Source: VXRD01 sp965232265
GTDB lineage: Bacteria; Latescibacterota; UBA2968
DNA: 64,000 nucleotides
Assembly: GCA_965232265.1 (NCBI GenBank)
Contig: CBDDPH010000002.1
Location: 2,542,001-2,606,000 of the forward strand
Direction of reading: 5' to 3'
Position numbers and translations under genes: made by a program. Under the pieces are notes generated by a model, which made no database searches, was not told where the DNA came from, and was given only the letters and a program-made list of their open reading frames with translations. Positions 32,703 to 42,172 of this stretch are shown here, piece by piece. The number at the start of each line of letters is the position of its first letter. The stretch's first letter is position 1.

Positions 32703-35207
32703 ATGAAAATGTATGCGAAATTTTCTCGCACGGCCGTGGCAATCCTTGTGGGAATTTTTGTGATGTCTCTGGCCTGCGAGGTAGCCGCTCAGAATATTCC
32801 TCGGCTGCCGTGGCGCAACCTGCGGCGCAGCAAGCTCTGGACGGGTCTGATGAACACGGGCATGCACGGTCCCGATCGAGATGGAAGCCGGCGCGCCAGT
32901 ATGGAGGGCGTGGCTTATCCGGGGCGGAACCGCTTGCCGGGCAGTTTGTGGGATAGGCGCGGATGGCCGGGGTCCAACCAGTGGGTGCAAAATTACCTGT
33001 TGAGAACGGCCACAGCGCGGAGCCTGGGAACATTCATTATTTCTAAGCCCGATCCGTCAGAATACACGCCCTCGCGTGGGAGCGAACTCGTGGTATCGTT
33101 TACGAGCCTGACCACCAGCCCGGACATCACGCCGATGGCGTATCCGGTGAGTACGGAAATCGAAGGTCAGTTGGGCGTGGGGATGGATCCGCAGCACCCG
33201 CTCAAGGGAATTCCGATAGCGGAAGCCAAGAACTGGTATCCGGGGCAACCGCATCCTGGCGCAGAGAATATCGTGGAGATCCACAACTGGGATTTCCATA
33301 CGTATATGAAGCCAGAGCACAAGCGGTTTGGAGAACTGGTGGCAATTGCCAAATGGACGACAGAGGCCGGGATCCAGGGCACAAAGAAGATCTACCAGTG
33401 GACGTTTCGGGACTGGGACGACTTCATCATTGTGGAGAATGTGTTTGAGAATACCGGAGACTCCGACGGCGATGGCGTTGCCGACTTGAATGGAGGTGCC
33501 GGGCTGAATCTCAAGGATGTTTATTTTGCCTTTTACAATTATTTCTGGCCCACGGAAGGCGGCACGGCCAACCGCGACCGCGTAGATAGGGCGCGGGGGT
33601 ACTACTACTGGTTATTGCGCCGGTCTGAAACGGAGAACTACAATGTGATCCAAGACGATGTGTACCGCTATACCGAAGCGGCCAACTATGGAACGGCTGA
33701 CCCGAATCACGCGGATGTGGCGGATGCAGTAGGGATGAAGATGAGCTATGCGTTTGACTGGGATTCTCCGCTGACCGCGCACGATGATGCGGGCGATCCC
33801 CACCAGCCCGAAAACCAGTGCTGCTGGGGGCGGGTGAACTTCCAACAGCGCGGAGAACTCCTGGCCGGGCAGTACGTGGGGGCGATTCCGATTGACTATA
33901 CGCCGCCTTTTGTGAACGACGACTACGCAAATTACATAGCTCCAAAGGTGGCAGAGCAGCCCTTTGCCGTGCCGTGGTTCACCCACAAGGAGGAACCGGA
34001 TATCAACCGGCATAGCACCGACGAGATCGGTATTGCGCTGGTGTCGGTAGCCAAGCCGGGCGAACGGGTGAGTACGTTCAATATCGCCGGACGCACGGGG
34101 TGGCCGGACAATCCGACTGCGCCGTTGCCGGTGCAGGACAATCCCACGCGACGGGGCGAAACTCCCGAGCAACCCATGTCGCCCAACTGGCATGCGTTTT
34201 CTCATACGTATGGTCCCTACGATTTGCAAAGGGGTGACCGCGTGAAGATCGTGATGGCTTTTACAGCGGCGATGCCGGTAGAGGAAAATATGTGGGGCTG
34301 GCAGCGGAATATCCCGCAGAACCAGGCCGATTTGCACACGGACAAGGCCATGCGGAATTTGATGAAGCACGCGCAGCACGCACAGGCGATGTACGAGCTG
34401 GGCGGCGACGTGCCGCTTCCGCCACCGGATATTCACACCTGGATCGAGAATACACCGGCAGCTACAGCCAAAATTAGCTGGCAGAGCATCGACGATCTGG
34501 AAGATCCCGATTATGCGGATACTGGCGAGGCCAAGGATATTGCTGGTTACCGAGTCTATCGCAGCGATTTTTACTTCGATAACTGGCAACTCCTGAAGGA
34601 TATCAAGGTCGGAGATACATCCCACAAAGAAGGTGATCGGTATTCTTACATCGACGATACATCTCTGGCTGGCTTTGCCTATTATTATGCGGTGACGGCT
34701 TATGATACTGGTCACAGTTCATGGACCAGCAGCGATGGCAGTAAGACGCTGTCCGATTTGCCGCCGGCTGCACAGCAATCGGTGCAAAGCGGATTGGAGA
34801 GCGGATTGGCTGCTCCCGAACAGTTCTTCCGGTATTCGTGGATACCCACGAGTCCGGCAGTGGCTGCTTATGCAGAGGCCAACCGCTTGGAAGCGAAGGT
34901 GTCGGTGGTGCCCAATCCCTTTTTGGCCGATGGTTCTCACGCCTATGAGGGGTCGGACAAAATTCGGTTTGTGAATTTGCCGTCCAAGTGCAATGTGAAG
35001 ATTTTCTCGGTTTCCGGAGATCTGATGTCGGAGTTTGACCACGATAACCCAGCGGTTGGAGAAGCGGAATATATCCAGCTCACCAAGGCGGTGACGGGAC
35101 AGGTTCCAGCCGGAGTCTATTTCTTCGTGGTAAAATCCCTGACGTCAGAGAGCAACGGAAAGATCCAGCGCGGGACATTTGTGGTCGTTGGGGGATCTGT
35201 CAGGTAA
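32703..35207 (+). CDS. Large secreted protein with FN3 domain and T9SS-like C-terminal domain
   Basis: A protein of 834 residues. Signal peptide MKMYAKFSRTAVAILVGIFV then MSLACEVAAQ. No catalytic family is recognised in residues 30-590. An FN3-like unit lies at ~600-690 (IAGYRVYRSDFYFDNWQLLKD, YYYAVTAYDTG). The C-terminus (VVPNPFLADGS, KIRFVNLPSKCNVKIFSVSG, VPAGVYFFVVKS) resembles FlgD-Ig-like / type IX secretion sorting domains. ATG 32703 was chosen because agagg lies before it and the signal is then N-terminal. Between a TonB receptor and a PorV-like barrel, it may be a surface protein delivered by that route (inference). Confidence 0.78.
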   Translation: MKMYAKFSRTAVAILVGIFVMSLACEVAAQNIPRLPWRNLRRSKLWTGLMNTGMHGPDRDGSRRASMEGVAYPGRNRLPGSLWDRRGWPGSNQWVQNYLLRTATARSLGTFIISKPDPSEYTPSRGSELVVSFTSLTTSPDITPMAYPVSTEIEGQLGVGMDPQHPLKGIPIAEAKNWYPGQPHPGAENIVEIHNWDFHTYMKPEHKRFGELVAIAKWTTEAGIQGTKKIYQWTFRDWDDFIIVENVFENTGDSDGDGVADLNGGAGLNLKDVYFAFYNYFWPTEGGTANRDRVDRARGYYYWLLRRSETENYNVIQDDVYRYTEAANYGTADPNHADVADAVGMKMSYAFDWDSPLTAHDDAGDPHQPENQCCWGRVNFQQRGELLAGQYVGAIPIDYTPPFVNDDYANYIAPKVAEQPFAVPWFTHKEEPDINRHSTDEIGIALVSVAKPGERVSTFNIAGRTGWPDNPTAPLPVQDNPTRRGETPEQPMSPNWHAFSHTYGPYDLQRGDRVKIVMAFTAAMPVEENMWGWQRNIPQNQADLHTDKAMRNLMKHAQHAQAMYELGGDVPLPPPDIHTWIENTPAATAKISWQSIDDLEDPDYADTGEAKDIAGYRVYRSDFYFDNWQLLKDIKVGDTSHKEGDRYSYIDDTSLAGFAYYYAVTAYDTGHSSWTSSDGSKTLSDLPPAAQQSVQSGLESGLAAPEQFFRYSWIPTSPAVAAYAEANRLEAKVSVVPNPFLADGSHAYEGSDKIRFVNLPSKCNVKIFSVSGDLMSEFDHDNPAVGEAEYIQLTKAVTGQVPAGVYFFVVKSLTSESNGKIQRGTFVVVGGSVR

Positions 35208-35259
35208 CCGGCGGGCGGTGGGTCTGTGCCTATCGCCCCTCTGAATAAGGAGTGCAAGT

Positions 35260-36201
35260 ATGTATAAAAAAGTTTTTGTCATCTGCATGCTCGCCACGAC
35301 ATTGATGGCTATTCCAGCAGATGCAGGTGGGCTTATCAAGCGGCCGGACTTGACAATCTTCTCACCTCTTGCGGTGGCGCAAAGCCCTCGCGCCGTGGCA
35401 ATGGGGAGTGCTTATGCAACAGCAGCAGACGATGTCAATGCCGCGTGGTGGAATCCGGCCGGGATGACGGGCGTGGAGAAATTGGAAGTGTCGTTGAGCC
35501 ATTCGCAGTGGTTCGTAAATTCTACATTTAACACCGGGGCTATCGCTTATACGAGCGGTGTGCATACCATCGGGGTCAGCATCCTGACTTTTAAGCCAGA
35601 GAATGTGGAGGAGACCACGATTTTGCAGCCGGGAGGCACGGGTCGAACGCTCAGCCTGGGCACCTCGGCCTTCAGTCTCATCTATAGCCGCAAGTTCACG
35701 GACAAGCTGTCCTTTGGCGTGCGCTTTATGCTGGCTCGCGAGGACCTCGATCTGACCAACCACACGACTTTCAATGTGGATTTTGGCACCAAGTTCTACA
35801 CTGGGCTTGGCAGCCTGAGGCTGTCGATGGCACTGCGGAACTTCGGAAAGGACACAGAGGTGCTGCGGCGACAGTTCCAGCAACCCCTGTCGTTCAATCT
35901 GGGGACCGCTGCCGAGGTCTATGGGCAGCAGGGCGATCCGTTTTATATTACTGGGGCGGCTGAAATGAACTTCCTGATCAACTGGGAAGAGCGCTACCAT
36001 GTGGGCGGCGAGGCCTGGCTGGGCAATATACTGGCGCTGCGCGGAGGGTATATGTTCCGCTACGATGCCTTTGGGCTTACAGCAGGTGCAGGCGTGAAGG
36101 TGCCCCTGGCCGGGACAAAGATCACGGCGGATGTGGCATGGCAGCAGTCCAAACACGATCTGAATCAACCCTTGCGGTTTGGGATGGGCTTCGCATTTTA
36201 G
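35260..36201 (+). CDS. PorV/PorQ-like outer-membrane protein
   Basis: A 313-residue FadL-like barrel of the PorV/PorQ type. Signal peptide MYKKVFVICMLATTLMAIPADA. The family hallmark follows: SPRAVAMGSAYATAADDVNAAWWNPAGMTG (residues ~47-76, a GARALGMGGAY...ADDA...WNPAG type motif). Barrel strands end with RFGMGFAF. PorV shuttles type IX cargo and carries long-chain substrates in Bacteroidota. Here it is the last gene of the outer-membrane block, 52 bases after the protein with the sorting-like C-terminus. SD ataaggagtg. Confidence 0.83.
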   Translation: MYKKVFVICMLATTLMAIPADAGGLIKRPDLTIFSPLAVAQSPRAVAMGSAYATAADDVNAAWWNPAGMTGVEKLEVSLSHSQWFVNSTFNTGAIAYTSGVHTIGVSILTFKPENVEETTILQPGGTGRTLSLGTSAFSLIYSRKFTDKLSFGVRFMLAREDLDLTNHTTFNVDFGTKFYTGLGSLRLSMALRNFGKDTEVLRRQFQQPLSFNLGTAAEVYGQQGDPFYITGAAEMNFLINWEERYHVGGEAWLGNILALRGGYMFRYDAFGLTAGAGVKVPLAGTKITADVAWQQSKHDLNQPLRFGMGFAF

Positions 36202-36220
36202 TCCGTTGTGTTGAGCATGT

Positions 36221-36258
36221 AAAAAGGCGACCGAGTTTTTCGGTCGCCTTTTTTTAAT
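36221..36258. terminator. Strong bidirectional terminator
   Basis: Perfect stem AAAAAGGCGACCGA (36221-36234) with TCGGTCGCCTTTTT, loop gttt, and a T run. It lies between the convergent PorV-like (+) and GWxTD (-) genes. The A tract on the left lets it serve the minus strand too. Confidence 0.9.
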
Positions 36259-36270
36259 TTTGCCATCTCT

Positions 36271-38739
36271 CTATTTTTTGTACCTGAACTGGATTTCTTT
36301 GGCGGTTTTTTGCCCGTTGTTGAGGTCTTCAACTGTGACGGTGAGACGGTTGTAACCGGCTTTGACTTTTTTCAGGCTGAGTTCAAAATACCCGGTGGTA
36401 GATTGTTCGTTGCCGGTCTGGTCAAAGCTAACTGTGACCTGTGTTTTGTCTTTTCGCTGAAATATACTGGCAAGCGCACCAACGCTGCTGCGGACCAGAT
36501 TGAAGGGGCGTATTGGATCTTCCGCGGCAATGGTATAGGTGACGCGATAGCGGGTTTGCCCAAATTCGTTTCGGGTGAGGTTATAGACTTCGTAGTAGGC
36601 ATAGGCGCTCTGGTCTTTCTGGTAGGCGCGGGAGATCATGGGCACGACCCATACGTCGCCTTTGCGGAATTTTGCATCGCCCGGGTTTTCAGAGATGTTC
36701 CAACTCAGCTGGAGGTCGCTGAGTTGCAAGGCGTTGGACTGGTAAGGTTCAACGTGTACTTGATGGCGATAAATACCCTTGCGTTCGGCAGCGCGGTCGT
36801 TGACCTGTACTGTGAGTAGGTAGTTGCCGGGGGGTACGTCTATCGGGATGAGGGTGGGGATGAAGGCGCCTTCGGGCCACATGTGGTGGCCGATAGAACG
36901 GTAAAATATGGCGTCTTGTGCGCGGTAAACATTGGTGTAGGAGGTGTCGGCCAGGATGACGGCGCAGTCGGCGACAATCGTGGAGGTGTCGCCCGAAGCA
37001 AAGGTGCCCATTTCTACGGGGTCGATGCCGTAGTAGATTTCCAGGCGGGTGGTGCCCTCTGACCCGCGAAAGTCGGCAAAATCGTAGTGGAATCCGAGGC
37101 CAGACATGGGGCCGCCGGGCGTGTAAAAATCGGGGACTTCGCTGACCGTGCGGTTGGCGATGGCCTCGGGAGCGTAATACGCGAGGAGAGAGTATCGGTG
37201 AAGGCCAATGGTGGTTTCTTCGTGGGGAAAGTCGGGAAGCGGCGCGTAGCTATAAACCCCGTTGCCCAATTCGTTGGTAAAGGTGATTTCGATGCCTTCA
37301 CCAATATTGGTATAGACCCAGGTTTCCCAGGGGACAATGGTCATGTCGCCGCGTGAGGTGACGGGCAGGAAGTGGTGCTGGTTTTCGGGGCGCATCTGCC
37401 GCCGCTGGTATTCGTCGAGGGCAAGCTGTCCAATTTCTCCGACTTCACCGCTTGCCTCTCCATCTGCGCCGAGGGCTTCTGTGAGGATGAATTCGTTTTG
37501 ATTGCCTTCAATTGTGCCGGGGGGAACGAGAATATTGCCGCCTTCATCGGTGCGTGCGAGAGCCGCGGGGTCGAGTTCCCCCACGAAAGACTGGTTGGAA
37601 CGGATGGGATAGACCGGTCCGGTAAAGACTTCGTCCATGGCTTCGGGACCGTAGAGAGCGAGGGCGAGGCGTTCTTTGACCTGTTCTACGGCGGGCGTGA
37701 TTTCGGGATTGGCCCTGCCAGAACGCGCGCGGTAGTCGGGGTCGCCGTAGCGGATGTAGATGTCTCCCCGTGCATCCCAAGGCGTTTTGGCTCCGGCGAA
37801 GTGATTCCGCGCGTACCATACCCTGCGGTAGTGCTCGATGAGGCGTTCGTTGACTTCGGTGAGCAAATCAAAATCGCGCTTTGCCCAGAATTGTTCGAGA
37901 AAGGCGGGTTGCTCGGCTTCGGGGGTTTCTTCGTAGATTTTGATTTCTTCTTTGGTACCTACCCTGGCGATGTCGTCGTAATAGGCCCGTTCTTTTTCGG
38001 GCAGGGCGGCGATGAATTGCTCAAAGACGTTGAGTGCTCTTTCCGGCTCTCCTTTATCGAAGAGGATCTGCGCGGCGATGGGGAGGAAGCGAGCATTTTC
38101 GAGGTGGTATTCGAGGTTTTTGAGGATGGATTCGCTCAGGATCATCTGGTTGTCGCGTTGACGGCCCTGGGCGTTGCGGCGCAGTTCAATATAGGAAGTG
38201 CCCAGGAGATAGGCGATTTCGGGATTGTCGGGCTGGTGTGTCAATGCCTGGGCAAAAGCCCGCGAGGCAGCGGTGTGGTTCTCATTCAAGCGGATGTACG
38301 CGCGACCGAGGAGGATGTAGGCGGGCGCGTGGGTTGGGTCGAGCCGGGTGGCGCGCCGGGCCGCGCTGACGGCTTTGCGGGCATGGTAAACGGCCATGAT
38401 CCCGCCCGAGGCTTTTTTATAGTGGATTTCAGCAATGCCGGTCTGGGCTTCTGGCGAGGCATCATTGAGTTTGAGGGCTTCTTTAAATGCCTTCATCGCG
38501 TGGTCCAGATACCCCGCGTCGATGTATATGGGGGCAACGGCGAGGTAGGTCTGGATGTTATCGGGATTCTGTTTAATGGCTGCTGTGAGTGCTTTGATGG
38601 CCTGGTCTTTTTTGTTGGCTTCAAAGGCAGCCTGTCCCTGAGCAATGAGAGAGTCAATCTGGGCTTCCCGAGCGGAAAGCGGTGCAGAGAGCAAGAAACA
38701 GAGCAGGGCAGGTGCAACACATTTGAGGGTTGTGTTCAT
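36271..38739 (-). CDS. TPR and GWxTD-domain protein
   Basis: A protein of 822 residues with signal peptide MNTTLKCVAPALLCFLLSAPLSA. TPR repeats fill about 25-240 (AIKALTAAIKQNPDNIQTY, PAYILLGRAYIRLNEN, PEIAYLLGTSYIEL). A GWxTD-type domain follows at ~300-520 (HFAGAKTPWDARGDIYIRYG then DPDYRAR). The C-terminal half has beta-sandwich repeats (LLTVQVNDRAAERKGIY, ELSLKKVKAGYNRLTVTVED). GWxTD proteins are found in Acidobacteria, Gemmatimonadota and related groups; function unknown. ATG 38739 was chosen since aaagg lies upstream and the alternative at 38757 is TTG. Confidence 0.82.
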   Translation of the reverse strand: MNTTLKCVAPALLCFLLSAPLSAREAQIDSLIAQGQAAFEANKKDQAIKALTAAIKQNPDNIQTYLAVAPIYIDAGYLDHAMKAFKEALKLNDASPEAQTGIAEIHYKKASGGIMAVYHARKAVSAARRATRLDPTHAPAYILLGRAYIRLNENHTAASRAFAQALTHQPDNPEIAYLLGTSYIELRRNAQGRQRDNQMILSESILKNLEYHLENARFLPIAAQILFDKGEPERALNVFEQFIAALPEKERAYYDDIARVGTKEEIKIYEETPEAEQPAFLEQFWAKRDFDLLTEVNERLIEHYRRVWYARNHFAGAKTPWDARGDIYIRYGDPDYRARSGRANPEITPAVEQVKERLALALYGPEAMDEVFTGPVYPIRSNQSFVGELDPAALARTDEGGNILVPPGTIEGNQNEFILTEALGADGEASGEVGEIGQLALDEYQRRQMRPENQHHFLPVTSRGDMTIVPWETWVYTNIGEGIEITFTNELGNGVYSYAPLPDFPHEETTIGLHRYSLLAYYAPEAIANRTVSEVPDFYTPGGPMSGLGFHYDFADFRGSEGTTRLEIYYGIDPVEMGTFASGDTSTIVADCAVILADTSYTNVYRAQDAIFYRSIGHHMWPEGAFIPTLIPIDVPPGNYLLTVQVNDRAAERKGIYRHQVHVEPYQSNALQLSDLQLSWNISENPGDAKFRKGDVWVVPMISRAYQKDQSAYAYYEVYNLTRNEFGQTRYRVTYTIAAEDPIRPFNLVRSSVGALASIFQRKDKTQVTVSFDQTGNEQSTTGYFELSLKKVKAGYNRLTVTVEDLNNGQKTAKEIQFRYKK

Positions 38740-39036
38740 CGAGGGGCCTTTCAGCAAAAATACTAAAGTTTTTAGAATAAGAGCTATTAGAAATATAGAC
38801 TATTGGCTTGTCTCACACAAGGCATAGCTCGTGGTATTTGGCTTGAATTTTGGGCTGCGAGGCGATAAACTAAAAAAGAAAACAAGCTCATTCAGACAAG
38901 GATCGTCTGATTCGAATGATTTCTTTATGGGATTATCGCGGCAGGGATGCCGCTCCAACGGCGTGGTAAGAGGGAAATTCTTTTCCTGACTATTAACGTA
39001 ATAAGTCTGATTCGAAAAAATAATAACGGAGGAGCT
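38740..39036. promoter_or_regulatory. Divergent intergenic region with 100-base-spaced direct repeat
   Basis: GTCTGATTCGAA occurs at 38905-38916 and again at 39005-39016, exactly 100 bases apart. The first copy is also the right arm of an inverted repeat, TCAGAC (38892-38897) / GTCTGA (38905-38910). The second lies 21 bases before the PhyH start. The placement fits an operator pair for the divergent GWxTD and PhyH genes, but no regulator is identified. Confidence 0.45.
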
Positions 39037-39924
39037 ATGCTATTTACCGATGCACAAATGAGGCAATACGATGAGGAGGGTGCCGTTACAATCGACAGCC
39101 CCTTCACGACTGAGGAGCTGGACCGCGCCGAAGCGGCATGGGACAGGTTGAAGGCGAGCGGGCGTCCGCCATACCAAGATCCGGATTATGTCGATGTTGT
39201 GCAACATCCCTATTTTGAGGCGGTCGCCAAAAAGGTGTTGCGGGCAGAGTCCGTGCATCTGTGGTGGGGATTGTCTCCCCACGAACGCGCGCCGAGTAGC
39301 GCACCTTTTGCGGGCGTTCGCGAGCAATGGGGGAATGGATGTCACGTCGATATCCAGGCGACATGGGAGGATTTTCAGGCGACGCCACGCCGGATGCGCG
39401 CTGAGTTGTGGTTCTGGGTCAATGACGTGCCCGAGCATCGGGGGGCGATGCGGATTTTGCCGGGTAGCCATCGCCCGATTATGGAACACTGGAGCCGGGT
39501 TTTGACGCCAGAGCACAAGGCGATGTTGCCCCGCGTCCACGGGTTGCGTCCCGAGCCGCCGGATACTGCGTCGGCTTATCCCGAGCATGTGCCCGAACTG
39601 GTTGATACGCCCTGGCTGGAACAGGAGCCGGTTCCGGCTGTTGCGCGTCGGGGGCAGATTTTGATTTTGTGCAGTGGGGGATTGCATTCTGCATGGCAGA
39701 ACGAGGATACAGTGCCCCGCAAGGGGATGGGAACGTCGTGGATTGCTACGGGTGTGTCCTGCGGGTTGCCGAAGAGTCAGCGAGATGGGTTGATGTCGTT
39801 TTTTCCGCGCCTGCGAGAGAAGTTGCGCCCAGATCGTGCTCATATTGTGCCCGAGAATTTCGACTGGCTATTTGAGAGCGATTACGAGCCGAAATGGCCC
39901 GAGACTTTTTTGGGAGCCATTTAG
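39037..39924 (+). CDS. Phytanoyl-CoA dioxygenase family protein with canonical H-x-D
   Basis: A 295-residue Fe(II)/2-oxoglutarate oxygenase. It is the only PhyH protein in the window with a complete facial triad: H103-x-D105 (GCHVDIQA) and distal H217 (SGGLHSAW), with R228 to bind 2-oxoglutarate. Other family features are FWVNDVPEHRGAMRILPGSHRP (~126-147). ATG 39037 was chosen for the SD ggaggag; the longer frame from 38947 has none. It is the first gene of the 25-kb plus-strand run, 15 bases before the octahaem cytochrome. Likely a hydroxylase of unknown substrate. Confidence 0.88.
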   Translation: MLFTDAQMRQYDEEGAVTIDSPFTTEELDRAEAAWDRLKASGRPPYQDPDYVDVVQHPYFEAVAKKVLRAESVHLWWGLSPHERAPSSAPFAGVREQWGNGCHVDIQATWEDFQATPRRMRAELWFWVNDVPEHRGAMRILPGSHRPIMEHWSRVLTPEHKAMLPRVHGLRPEPPDTASAYPEHVPELVDTPWLEQEPVPAVARRGQILILCSGGLHSAWQNEDTVPRKGMGTSWIATGVSCGLPKSQRDGLMSFFPRLREKLRPDRAHIVPENFDWLFESDYEPKWPETFLGAI

Positions 39925-39939
39925 CATAGAGGAAGATCG

Positions 39940-42147
39940 ATGCGTGCAGTGATACCTGGGATTTTTCTCTTTGTAGTCATGGTGTGTGGGTGTGCGAAGG
40001 ATGCGCCACAGCCAGTAACTTCCAAAGCGATATATACGGGCGCAGAGGCGTGTGCAACGTGTCATCCGGAGGCTTATAAAGAATGGCAGGGGTCGTTGCA
40101 TCGGCGGTCAATGCAGGTGCCTTCGGTCGAGACTGTGCGGGGAGATTTTACACGGAACAATACATATACGTATAGGGGAATGACGTCTCGAATGTTTGTG
40201 CGGGATGGGACCTATTTTATGGAGACGGATGGTGCCGATGGAACACGAGAAGTCTATCCCATTGAATATGCGATTGGAGACCGGGATACGCAGTGGTATT
40301 TGACCACGCTCGATGGGGGGCGCATTCAGGTGCTGCCGGTCTATTGGGATGTTCGGGAACAGACGTGGTACGATCCGGTGGAGGGGTTGTTTGACCATCC
40401 GCAGGGCTTTGCGCCGGGCGATGTCAATTACTGGACGAATTTTGGGCGGAATTGGAACTTCCAATGCCACGATTGTCACGCGAGTCAGATTGAGAAAAAT
40501 TACGATCCAGAGACAGGTACTTACGCGACGCGCTGGACAGATTTGAGCATCAATTGCGAAACATGCCACGGAACTGGAGGCCAACATGTGGCATTCTGGA
40601 AAGCGTTGCCGGATCAGGTGCCAGCGCGGGATACGACACTGGTAAATTTACAATTTTTGAGTTCGGAGCAATCAGTGGAGGTCTGCGCGCAGTGCCACGC
40701 ACATAAGCGGATCATTGGAGAGGGATATCAGCCGGGCGATCCATTTTATGACTTTTACGAATTGGAAGTGCTGGACAGCGAAAAGTTCTGGGCAGATGGA
40801 CGCTACCGCGAATTGAACTACAACACGCTGGCTTTTTTGATGAGCTCGTGTTATACGGTGGGGCATCTGACGTGTGCGGGGTGTCACGATTCTCACCACC
40901 TGGGGCCTGTGCAGGCGGCAGGCGAGACGCGCGCTGCAACATACAACCGGGTGTGTTTGAACTGCCACAGGATGGATGTGGGAGAGCAGCATAGCAATCA
41001 CGAGACGGTGGGGTGTGTGGATTGCCACATGCCACCTGTAGAAGAGGTGAAGCGGATTGGGATATACGACCACCGCATCCTGTCGCCGGTACCGGAAAAT
41101 ACGGTTCGGTTTGGCATTCCAAATGCGTGTAACGAATGCCATAGCGATCAAACGGCCGACTGGGCGGCGAGCTGGGTGAAGACGTGGTGGGGCTCACAGG
41201 CGGATGAAGTGGCTCAGGCTGAAGCAATTGCTCTGGGACGGATGGGGGATGCAAAGGCTCTGGATGGTTTGATCGCGCTTTCAAAAGACCAGAGTATGGT
41301 GTTGCGAGCTTCGGCAGCCGTGTTGTTGGGCAGGCAGGCAGATGAGAGGGCTGAACAGGCTTTGATAGATGCTTTGGGCGATTCGCATCCGATGGTACGC
41401 ACCCGGGCGATAGAGGGATTGATGGTTTATGGAAGTAATGTGGGTATTGAGGCCGTGATTGAGAAGTTGGATGACCCCTCGCGCCTGGTACGCATTAGGG
41501 CGGCTTCGATGCTGGAGGGTGTGAATCTATCGCGCGATAGGGATAAGCTATCGGAAGCTCTGACCGAATATCGGACAATAGTGACAGATCTTCTTGCAGA
41601 TGATCCAGAGGCGCAGGTGCAGGTGGGCATTGATGCATTGCAACGGGGTGATGATCGGGCTGGGGAGATTGCGTTCAGGCAGGCACTGAAGGTCTGGCCC
41701 GAAATGCCAGACGCTTATGCGGGGCTTGGTACCGTGTTTGTCAGGAACAGGCAATTCTCGGAGGCGGTAAAAATGTGGCGGGAAGCAGCAGCGAGGGATT
41801 CGGCACTGGTCGCACCTTTGCATCACGCCTGCGAGTTGTGGGAGGCTGATATTCGAAATGGGTTTAGAACGCGACCCGGTACAGCCCGGGATTATACCGA
41901 TCTGGGGGATACATATACGCTTCGGGATTCTCTGAATATGGCAATCTATTGGTACCGGAAAGCCATTGAGTCCGACCCCAATTACGCTGTACCTTATTAC
42001 AATCTGGCACTGGTCTGTGCAGAGGCCGGGCGGGAGGTGGAGGCTGAGGCGGCGCTGGATAGATACCGGCAAATTGCGAGAGATGCGAATGCTGTGCGCG
42101 AGTTGGAAGTGTTGATCCGGGAAAGAAGAAAGAGGCCAGGTGGATAG
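39940..42147 (+). CDS. Octahaem cytochrome c fused to HEAT and TPR repeats
   Basis: A 735-residue lipoprotein candidate (signal MRAVIPGIFLFVVMVCGC, Cys18). Eight CxxCH sites: C38, C176, C206, C249, C312, C339, C359 and C397, the last pairs resembling cytochrome c554 / multihaem nitrite-reductase-type folds. Residues ~412-530 are HEAT repeats (LRASAAVLLGRQADERAEQA, MVRTRAIEGLM), and ~545-725 are TPRs (AYAGLGTVFVRNRQFSEAVK). It would sit on the periplasmic face of a membrane as an electron-transfer scaffold. The next gene overlaps its frame by a few bases or follows closely. Confidence 0.87.
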   Translation: MRAVIPGIFLFVVMVCGCAKDAPQPVTSKAIYTGAEACATCHPEAYKEWQGSLHRRSMQVPSVETVRGDFTRNNTYTYRGMTSRMFVRDGTYFMETDGADGTREVYPIEYAIGDRDTQWYLTTLDGGRIQVLPVYWDVREQTWYDPVEGLFDHPQGFAPGDVNYWTNFGRNWNFQCHDCHASQIEKNYDPETGTYATRWTDLSINCETCHGTGGQHVAFWKALPDQVPARDTTLVNLQFLSSEQSVEVCAQCHAHKRIIGEGYQPGDPFYDFYELEVLDSEKFWADGRYRELNYNTLAFLMSSCYTVGHLTCAGCHDSHHLGPVQAAGETRAATYNRVCLNCHRMDVGEQHSNHETVGCVDCHMPPVEEVKRIGIYDHRILSPVPENTVRFGIPNACNECHSDQTADWAASWVKTWWGSQADEVAQAEAIALGRMGDAKALDGLIALSKDQSMVLRASAAVLLGRQADERAEQALIDALGDSHPMVRTRAIEGLMVYGSNVGIEAVIEKLDDPSRLVRIRAASMLEGVNLSRDRDKLSEALTEYRTIVTDLLADDPEAQVQVGIDALQRGDDRAGEIAFRQALKVWPEMPDAYAGLGTVFVRNRQFSEAVKMWREAAARDSALVAPLHHACELWEADIRNGFRTRPGTARDYTDLGDTYTLRDSLNMAIYWYRKAIESDPNYAVPYYNLALVCAEAGREVEAEAALDRYRQIARDANAVRELEVLIRERRKRPGG

Positions 42148-42172
42148 AGGATGCATCGGGAAGGAGGATGCT

